Shown here in pieces: positions 35,399 through 64,000 of a stretch of DNA of 64,000 nucleotides (its first letter is position 1; each line of letters begins with the position of its first letter). This DNA comes from Megalobrama amblycephala (Eukaryota; Chordata; Actinopteri; Cypriniformes; Xenocyprididae): assembly GCF_018812025.1 (NCBI RefSeq), contig NC_063062.1, positions 6,945,058 to 7,009,057 of the forward strand. The letters run 5' to 3'. The position numbers and the translations under genes were made by a program. A model generated the notes under the pieces. It was not told the DNA's origin. It saw only the letters and a list, made by a program, of their open reading frames with translations, and searched no databases.

Positions 35399-35955
35399 AG
35401 AGGACCTATTATGCAGTTTTACATTTTCAACTTCTTTAGTTTGTAATGTTGCTGTTTGAGCATGAAAAAGGTCTACAAAGTTGCAAAGCACAAAATACTC
35501 TCCAAATGGAGTTGCACTGTTTCTGTACTCCCTGAAACACCTTGATCTTGAGATTTCTTCTGGAAATGTGCACATCACAATATTCCTCATTTAAATAATT
35601 TCCAGCCAGGGCATACACCTTTATGAAAAAAAAAAAAGAAAGAAAGAAAAAAGGATGAGTTGCGTAGGTAGTGTGTTGAATCTTGCAGTTATGGTAAGGG
35701 CAGTAACATTTCCGAAACACACTCGAAGCAGCTGACCACCCACAACACTGGTCCAGCCGACCAATCAGAGCACATCATGCTTTTTAGATGGAGGGGTTTC
35801 ATAGAGACAAGAACTAAACAGAGTGTTACTGACAGACTGGAAAGAGAGGTGCTGCAACAATGTAATATATGAATAATAATGTGTTTTTTGAACAATCAAC
35901 CATGAGAATCTAGTAAACCCCAAACACAAAATCAAGACTTTGTAAAAGGTCCTCT
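35399..35955. mobile_element. TTAA-flanked MITE, AGAGGACCT ends
   Basis: TTAA (35395-35398) then AGAGGACCTATTATG; the right end is AGGTCCTCT then TTAA (35956-35959). 557 bp. The tip resembles AGGGGACCTATTA of the element at 41609-43406. Confidence 0.72.
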
Positions 35956-35959
35956 TTAA

Positions 35960-36446
35960 CCTTTCCCTATCTGACTCTGCCTCCAAACCCAGTGAGCTGC
36001 CTGCTTTTTGAGGCATTATAAACTTGCTCTTACTGCAGAGCCAGAATGGTATAGCTAATAGAGGCAATGCCAATAGTCTTGTAAAGGGTCAAAACAAATG
36101 CATCAGTGATCCCAAAGAACCAACACTGCTGGCTAAACTTCTACAGCTGGGGTAGAGCCTCGACGTCATTCTTTAAATAGAAACACTTTGGGTTCTTGTC
36201 TCAAATGCTTTACATCAGAAGTGGTTCATAGTAACAAATTATAAAACGTTGATTCATTACACTGGCCCCATGCAACAAGCTTAATGAGCTTTCACACATG
36301 ACACATCCACCTGCCAATCATCTAATTACAAGAGTTCTCCTGGCCTGGGCTCGGAGTGATGGTTCAGTTGTGGGTTAGCAGGTGTCACCACTGGCTATGC
36401 ATAAAAATGATCAGCACTGGTAAACACTGATATGCCTATTTTGGTG
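35960..36446. other. Intergenic; possible conserved noncoding block 36270-36420
   Basis: No gene. 36270-36420 (AACAAGCTTAATGAGCTTTC, GCCAATCATCTAATTACAAG) has a unique, motif-rich look with ATTA/TAATTA words typical of developmental enhancers. Suspicion only. Confidence 0.3.
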
Positions 36447-36920
36447 CACTCTAAAAACTATTGTGTTAAAAACAGCAGATGTTGGGTTGAAAATGGACAA
36501 ACCCAGCAATTTTGTTGTTTTAACTTAGCAAATGGGTTGTTTTAACCCAGCGGTTGGGTTAAATGTTTGCCCAACCTTGTGGGTAGTTTTATTTAACTTA
36601 ACTATTGTTTAAACATTACTGTATTGCTTGCTTAAAATGAACCCAAGTATGTTGTAAATTAACATTTATTAATACGTTTAATGAATAATATTTAAACTAA
36701 ACATTTATTAAATTGCTTATTAATAAATGTTCATCTTTCGATTATTATCGTTGCCTCTAGTAATTATGTGTCTGATTTTAATTTCCAACCTATTTTGGGT
36801 TCATTTTAAGCCAGCCATATAGTAATTTTTAAACAATAGCTGAGTTTAATAAAACTAGCATGTTAACAAACACTTTGTTTGTCCATTTTCAACCCAACTT
36901 GGGTTGTTTTTAACCTGGCA
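36447..36920. mobile_element. Short GGGTTGAAAATGGAC palindromic element
   Basis: CACTCTAAAAAC start, then GTTGGGTTGAAAATGGACAA. The right arm has TGTCCATTTTCAACCCAACT and GGGTTGTTTTTAACCTGGCA. Lacks the nested insertions of 10966-13159, so it shows the family's native size. The right tip has decayed. Confidence 0.65.
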
Positions 36921-37049
36921 TTCATGAATTGATGCACATAGAGAATCAAATATGTTGTCACAAATATAATATTTTTCTTCCCTTATAATATGTATTATAT
37001 AATAATATTCTAATATAATAGTTTTACATTTTTTTCTAAAATAATGCAT

Positions 37050-37120
37050 AATTATATTATATTATATTATATTATATTATATTATATTATATTATATTAT
37101 ATTATATTATATTATATTAT
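37050..37120. repeat. (ATATT)n pentanucleotide repeat
   Basis: About fourteen copies of a pure ATTAT-type 5-bp unit. Confidence 0.9.
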
Positions 37121-37967
37121 TATAACAAAAATTATTTTTCTTTTTTATAATGAGATATTTCATCAGCAGAAAATTGTAGATTGCGCCATATATGCCAAAG
37201 GAGTGACTAAACACTAGGGGGCGATCATGAGAAGTGTGGGATGAACCTCATGAACCAGGATCATGACTCTGTACATGCATTTCCACAACACAAAACCCAC
37301 AAATGACCAAAAACTGCTTACCAACCAATGCTTTTTGAGCATGAAAACAACATATATTCACCAAAACTCATGTACCCAAAATTCATCATATGCCCCTTTA
37401 TATCTATAGAAAAACTTCTTAATTTACTTTCACCCAGAATGTCTGCAGTCAGTATTTTTTTTATGCAAACTCTGAGATTGCGTAAAAACCTGGCAGATCG
37501 CCTGTCCACCCACTTGGTGCACAGTTCGGCTGAATCTTCCTGAAACACCCACAAGCCCATGCTCCTGTTCTAGCACCACAACTCCCACAGCTCTCAGAAG
37601 AGTGCAGAATATCCCCTCACACTCCGCTGAAAATTCTTGACTGCCACAATCCTTATCTTTTAATGCAAATGAAAGCAAAGCCAAATTATTTCAAGTGACT
37701 TACATTAATCATTTCACTTTTATAATAAAGTCTTGAAAACCCACACACATTTCCCACACTTTGTTTCTATATTTAGCTCTCCTAAATGTGTAAACGGAAT
37801 AAAAAATAAATGTAAAATATAGTGAAACAATATGTTGCATAATAAAATCAATGCAATAATATGATTAAATAGAGTGCGTTGCCAATAACATTTATCATTC
37901 TGTATCATTCTTGATATTTATCAGTTGAAGTATGACTCCATCAAAATTAAATAAAAAATAAGGGTCC
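37121..37967. other. Intergenic, no gene recognised
   Basis: No terminal repeats or coding signal. Open frames at 37318-37684 overlap one another on both strands and match nothing I know. Confidence 0.4.
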
Positions 37968-37971
37968 TTAA

Positions 37972-38813
37972 AGGATTAGTTCCCTTTCAAATTTTTTTAG
38001 TTCCCTTTCACCCTCAAGCCATCCTATACACTGTAAAAAATGTATGTGATTTTAACGGTAAAATATTGTAAAAACGCTACGGAAAATAGGTTAACAGTAA
38101 GTTTCCGTAGTTTTCACAGTAAAATGCTGTAAATTTTTCAACAATGTGCATTGTTCAATTTATTGGTTTACATTAAAAATTTCTTAAATTACAGTTTTAT
38201 ACTGTAAAATTTACAGTTTGTTCTGTAAATGTATTTACAGTTTTTCTGTATTTTTTACAAAATTATTCTGGCAACCACAGCTGCCAAAATTATTTTGTAA
38301 AAACTATGGATTTTTTTTACAGTGTAGGTGTATATGATTTTCTTCTTTCTGATGAACACAATAAGAGATATATTAATAAATATCCTGACGCCTTCTGAAG
38401 TGAAATGCTGCATTTGTGTAAAAAAAATAAATAAAAGCCTTCCGTATTCAACTTATGAAGATAGTGTAGCTTTTTCCGTAAGTTAAATTGGGAAGGCGTA
38501 GGACGTAGCATACGCTTTTTGAACTGTGAGAGTTTTACACTTTCTTCGTAAGTTGAATACGGAAGCTAGATATTTTACTTCATAACTTGTTAAATATGAT
38601 TTTTTTTTTTTTTTACACAAACGGCTCTCTTCGCAGGATGGATGCACTTTCTTCAGCTCATACTCGTTGGTATTGCTTACTGCCATTATAAAGCTCAGAT
38701 GCGTCAGGATATTTATTAATATTTCTCCGATTGTGTTCATCAGAAAGTCATATAGGATGACTTGAAGGTGAGTAAAGCTTAAAGTAATTTTAATTTGAAA
38801 GTGAACTAATCCT
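37972..38813. mobile_element. TTAA-flanked AGGATTAGTT element with a nested CACTG element
   Basis: TTAA (37968-37971) then AGGATTAGTTCCCTTTCAAA; the right end is TTTGAAAGTGAACTAATCCT then TTAA (38814-38817). The subterminal CATCCTATA at the left is mirrored by TATAGGATG at the right. It is interrupted by element 38029-38324. Confidence 0.75.
38029..38324. mobile_element. CACTG-ended MITE inserted in another MITE
   Basis: CACTGTAAAAAATG at the left and TTTTTTTTACAGTG at the right, flanked by TA on both sides (38027-38028, 38325-38326). It contains repeated TTACAGT/ACTGTAA words. CACTG ends suggest an EnSpm/CACTA-type nonautonomous element, though the family is inferred. It lies within 37972-38813. 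Confidence 0.65.
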
Positions 38814-38817
38814 TTAA

Positions 38818-39480
38818 GCAGACTATACCATTATCATTTGTTCCTTCCCATTGCATTTTTTTTCACACTACCTATCCTATGCAAGGAAATGAGAGGGCCA
38901 TATCTTGAATTGCTGCACTTTGTAAGATGAGAGTGATCTGATAAGGCCAAGAGAGGTAATTCTTAGAACATCACAGCTAACAGCAGCTCTTCAGAGCAGT
39001 ACAAAGAGAGAGCGGATGTTACATCCACCCTGCTGTCATTAGTTCTTTGAACCAGGAGCTCCATTAAACATCATGGGCAACAAGATTCAAAGACGAGCCC
39101 AGCGGTGTCTCATATGCTATAGTTTTACCAAGGTACGAGAGAGATATGATATAAATATGAAATATTTGATTAAGGGGCTTTTTTTTTTTATGTGGGGATA
39201 CATTTAACCTTTTAAATATAATAATAATCTTGGGGTAACATATGTAAAATAAATAATAAAAGTAATAAAAACAGCTATTTCTATGTCTGGAGTTTTCAAC
39301 TCATGTGATTGTAAACATTTTAATGAAAGTGTTAATCTACTTAATCATACATAGGCTACATATACACATATATACATAAAGTGCAAGAGAAAAAGAACCA
39401 GAAGGCTAATTTAAGTACATTATTTGTGTCAACTAATTTAAGTTTACCGTGTGAGGGGGCTTCAGTATTACAGCAGCACT
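38818..39480. other. Upstream of prmt8b, no gene recognised
   Basis: AT-rich sequence with no repeat ends. Position relative to exon 1 makes it a possible distal promoter or enhancer region, but no specific element is resolved. Confidence 0.35.
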
Positions 39481-39549
39481 GGGACCTGCTCAGCTCCTGA
39501 ATCACATTTGATTCAGCCGGTCAGAGGATGGAGGCGAGGTGAAAACAGA

Positions 39550-40224
39550 TCTCATTGGCTCCCGCTGCTCCATTTAAAGGAATCCAACTGATTTGTCGTT
39601 TAAGATCCTTCAGCATCTCATAAGAGGAACTTTAAACGTTGGCTATTTTCTGAAAGGAACCATAAATCTTCGAAGATCCGATTGGAGCGTGGAGCAACGT
39701 CTTTGAGTCACTTTTATATACGTGAGAGAATCTCTTCAGTGATCGACGAACGATTTCAGAGCAGCAGAAATGCCTCACTGACACAGCCTGTTATAATAAA
39801 GAGGGCGATTTTCACACGAGGGATCTCCATAAGATCTTTAAAGGGGTACTTAGGGACTTTATTCCAGATCCAAAGGATGGAGACATGAATGATTAACACT
39901 TTTATTGACCAGCTGATCTCAAATTCCTCAAGTCATGGAACGATGAGGAGCCTTTTTATTAGTAGGCTACTATTTTTTCCCACGATATGGAGAGTTCGCC
40001 ATGCGCTCCTTTGGGAACCACTGCTGTAGGTAACTTTTATACTATGGATTCAGGCGGGCTTTCAACAAGTTTTAGGGCTCGTTTATCTTCTGGAACGTGA
40101 TTCGAATTCATTCTGTGATTTGTTTGAGGTTATTGAGCAAAAGGCTGCAGGATTTCTAAAGACTTTGAAGAGGTTTTTAATCATACATTTATCGCACGAT
40201 CCGGAGCAGATCCCTTTGGCTCTT
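39550..40224 (+). promoter_or_regulatory. prmt8b: Putative core promoter and 5' UTR of prmt8b
   Basis: GC content rises just upstream of exon 1. A reverse CCAAT box (ATTGG, 39554-39558) precedes a TATA-like TTTAAA (39573-39578) by 15 bp, which could place a transcription start near 39600-39610 and give a 5' UTR of about 620 nt. The frame of the start codon is open upstream of 40225 to at least 40120 but contains no in-frame ATG, so the annotated start is the first in-frame one. The start site, and any 5' UTR intron, cannot be determined from sequence alone. Confidence 0.35.
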
Positions 40225-61925
<21,701 letters not shown>

Positions 61926-62169
61926 GTAAGCACATTCAATGTGTGTTTGCTGTGTAGTTGGTTGGCTTGTGTGGGTGTGTGAGAAAAGCAGAATGACAAA
62001 TAGGATGAGACACTGATAGGGTAAAGAGTGGTTGTTGAGCTTTCTTCTATTCAGCCTCCTAAATATTCATAATTTAAAACCTCTGCAGTAATCTGAATAT
62101 TAAGAGAGAATTTAAATTGCAAATATTCTACTTTGTCAATGATAAAATGAATATAAAGGACACTGTCTT

Positions 62170-62480
62170 CACAAAAAGACATTTTAATCAGTATTTAAAA
62201 AAAAAAAAAAAATCATTTTCCAGTAAAAACTACTTTTCAAAAGTTTGGGGTCGGTAAGATTTTTTTATGTTTTTAAAAGAAGCCTCTTATGCTCATCACC
62301 ATGGCAAAAATACAGTAAAAACAGTACTATTATGAATATATTATTACTATTTGAAAACTAACTTTTCTATTTTAATACATAGTTTAATACAACTTTTCAG
62401 ATTGAATCACAGTTGAAAACAGTTGTGCTGCTTAATAGTTTTTTTTTAGAAACTGTAAAACTTTTTTCAGGATTCTTTGA
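62170..62480 (+). repeat. Dispersed cyprinid repeat fragment
   Basis: CTTATGCTCATCACCATGGC, AAATACAGTAAAAACAGTAC, TGAAAACAGTTGTGCTGCTT and TTTTTTCAGGATTCTTTGAC, in the same order as the other copies of this family. Confidence 0.55.
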
Positions 62481-62487
62481 CTTTTAA

Positions 62488-63437
62488 AGGTGCCATCGAA
62501 CGTTTTTTTACAAGATGTAATATAAGTCTAAGGTGTCCCCTGAATGTGTCTGTGAAGTTGCAGCTCAAAATACCCCATATATTTTTTTTTAATTAATTTT
62601 TTTAACTGCCTATTTTGAGGCATAATTAGAAATGCGCCGATTCAGGCTGCGGCCCCTTTAATTGCTCGCGCTCTCCGCCCCCTCCCGAGCTCTCGACTCT
62701 ATCATTGCATAAACAAAGTTCACACAGCTAATATAACCCTCAAAATGGATCTTTACAAAGTGTTCGTCATGCAGCATGTCTAATCGCGTAAGTATGGTAT
62801 TTATTTGGATGTTTACATTTGATTCTGAATGAGTTTGATAGTGCTTCGTGGCTAACGGCTAATGCTACACTGTTGGAGAGATTTATAAAGAATGAAGTTG
62901 TGTTTATGAATTATACAGGCTGCAAGTGTTTAAAAATGAAAATAGCGACGGCTCTCTTGTCTCCGTGAATACAGTAATAAACGATGGTAACTTTAACCAT
63001 ATTTAACAGTACATTAGCAACATGCTAACGAAACATTTAGAAAGACAATTTACAAATATCACTAAAAATATCATGTTATCATGTCAGTTATTATTGCTCC
63101 ATCTGCCATTTTTCACTGTTGTCCTTGCTTGCTTACCTAGTCTGATGATTCAGCTGTGCACAGATCCAGACGTTAATACTGGCTGCCCTTGTCTAATGCC
63201 TCGATCATGGGCTGGCATATGCAAATATTGGGGGCGTACATATTAATGATCCTGTTACGTAACAGTCGGTGTTATGTTGAGATTCGCCTGTTCTTCGGAG
63301 GTCTTTTAAACAAATGAGATTTATATAAGAAGAAGGAAACAATGGAGTTTGAGACTCACTGTATGTCATTTCCATGTACTGAACTCTTGTTATTCAACTA
63401 TGCAGAGGTAAATTAAATTTTCAATTCGATGGCACCT
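62488..63437 (+). mobile_element. TTAA-flanked element, AGGTGCCATCGAACG family, copy 5
   Basis: TTAA (62484-62487) then AGGTGCCATCGAACG; the right end is CGATGGCACCT then TTAA (63438-63441). 950 bp, collinear with copy 2, and the tips are well preserved. Lies in prmt8b intron 4 in the sense orientation. Confidence 0.82.
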
Positions 63438-63473
63438 TTAAATTAAACACTACATTTATTTGTTAAAAAATAT

Positions 63474-63695
63474 TAGGTTACACTTTAAGGTGATGTAGTT
63501 AGATTGTACTTACTCAGATAAGAACTGAGTAATATTAATTAAGTACATGTACTTACTATTGAGTTACGGTTAGAGTTAAGGTTTGAGTTAGGGTTACTTG
63601 TAATTATGCATAATTTACTGTTATTACTATAGTAAGTACATGTAGTAACATGTAACTACGTCACCTTAAATGAAATTATTACCAAATATTACAAA
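63474..63695. repeat. Inverted-repeat MITE (TTAAGGTGATGTAGTTA arms)
   Basis: GGTTACACTTTAAGGTGATG at the left is echoed by ACATGTAACTACGTCACCTTAAA (63647-63669) at the right. The centre has GTTAGAGTTAAGGTTTGAGT-type GGTTA words. Noncoding. Confidence 0.55.
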
Positions 63696-63851
63696 TAGAA
63701 TCCTATCCTAAACCCAAAGTGATTCTTTTCAGTTAGCCTGCGGTTAGCAAGAAAACAACACATTGCTAACAGGTTATGGCTCTTTCATTTAGGTAGTACT
63801 GCAGTATCTCTTCATGGAAGTTCAACAAAAGCTGATGTTTCGCATTTTCAG

Positions 63852-63852
63852 C

Positions 63853-63892
<40 letters not shown>
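63852..63892. repeat. Compound (CT)n(CA)n microsatellite
   Basis: About eleven CT units followed directly by about nine CA units, in intron 4. Confidence 0.95.
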
Positions 63893-64000
63893 GTTTTGAC
63901 CCACATCTTTTAACTGGCCTTAAAAATTCAAAGAGTAGAAGAATCTGTCAAGCGTTTCCATGGCCTTATTTGTCTGTGTGTTCCAGTTATAACCATCTTT

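Larger units (their letters stand above)
61926..64000 (+). other. prmt8b intron 4, incomplete
   Basis: Starts with GTAAGCAC and runs off the window. It contains the repeats listed below and no further PRMT exon that I can recognise. Confidence 0.7.

Overview
The window looks like teleost, almost certainly cyprinid (zebrafish/carp-type), nuclear DNA. It is AT-rich and intron-dominated, has no bacterial-style gene packing, and is filled with dispersed repeats of kinds typical of cyprinid genomes: Tc1-like transposons, TTAA-flanked miniature elements beginning AGGGTTAGTTCACCC, AGGGATAGTTCACCC or AGGTGCC, GGGTTGAAAATGGAC palindromes, hAT-like TAGGGCTGG elements and microsatellites. Cyprinid assignment is inferred from recalled repeat families and was not checked by a search.

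One protein-coding gene is supported: the 5' part of a plus-strand protein arginine methyltransferase 8 gene (prmt8b-like). Four coding exons are visible: 40225-40293 (MG start with the Ser/Arg/Leu-rich PRMT8 N-terminus), 53057-53296 (Pro/His-rich linker, then the start of the PRMT core), 55217-55372 (SAM-binding motif I) and 61862-61925 (post-I acidic loop). Together they encode the N-terminus and the first part of the SAM-binding fold. The rest of the catalytic core, the double-E loop, THW loop and beta-barrel must lie beyond position 64000. The introns are about 12.8, 1.9 and 6.5 kb, plus an incomplete fourth.

The first 39 kb upstream contain no gene I can support. The region is a mosaic of mobile elements. 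It holds a nested TTAA element (1576-3716) and repeated TTAA elements at 5.3-9.4, 14.2, 23.4, 25.6, 27-28.5, 30.6, 35.4 and 38 kb. It also holds a nested palindrome (10966-13159) and a complete but dead Tc1-like transposon with about 213-bp inverted repeats (20971-22574). Two related foldback-like elements (17246-19531 and 32928-34185) have arms built from tandem arrays of about 22-bp units. Between these lie stretches of unique AT-rich sequence, a few of which look like possible conserved noncoding elements.

From 40 kb onward the same repeat families continue inside the prmt8b introns: another AGGTGCC element, a hAT-like TAGGGCTGG element, a second dead Tc1-like element (48812-50239), a piggyBac-like remnant (to 52523), and a transposase fragment at 57 kb. 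Two sister palindromic elements, in introns 2 and 3, bracket exon 3. No rRNA, CRISPR array or functional tRNA was found. One tRNA-like Pol III-box sequence lies inside a miniature transposon at 42385-42470.
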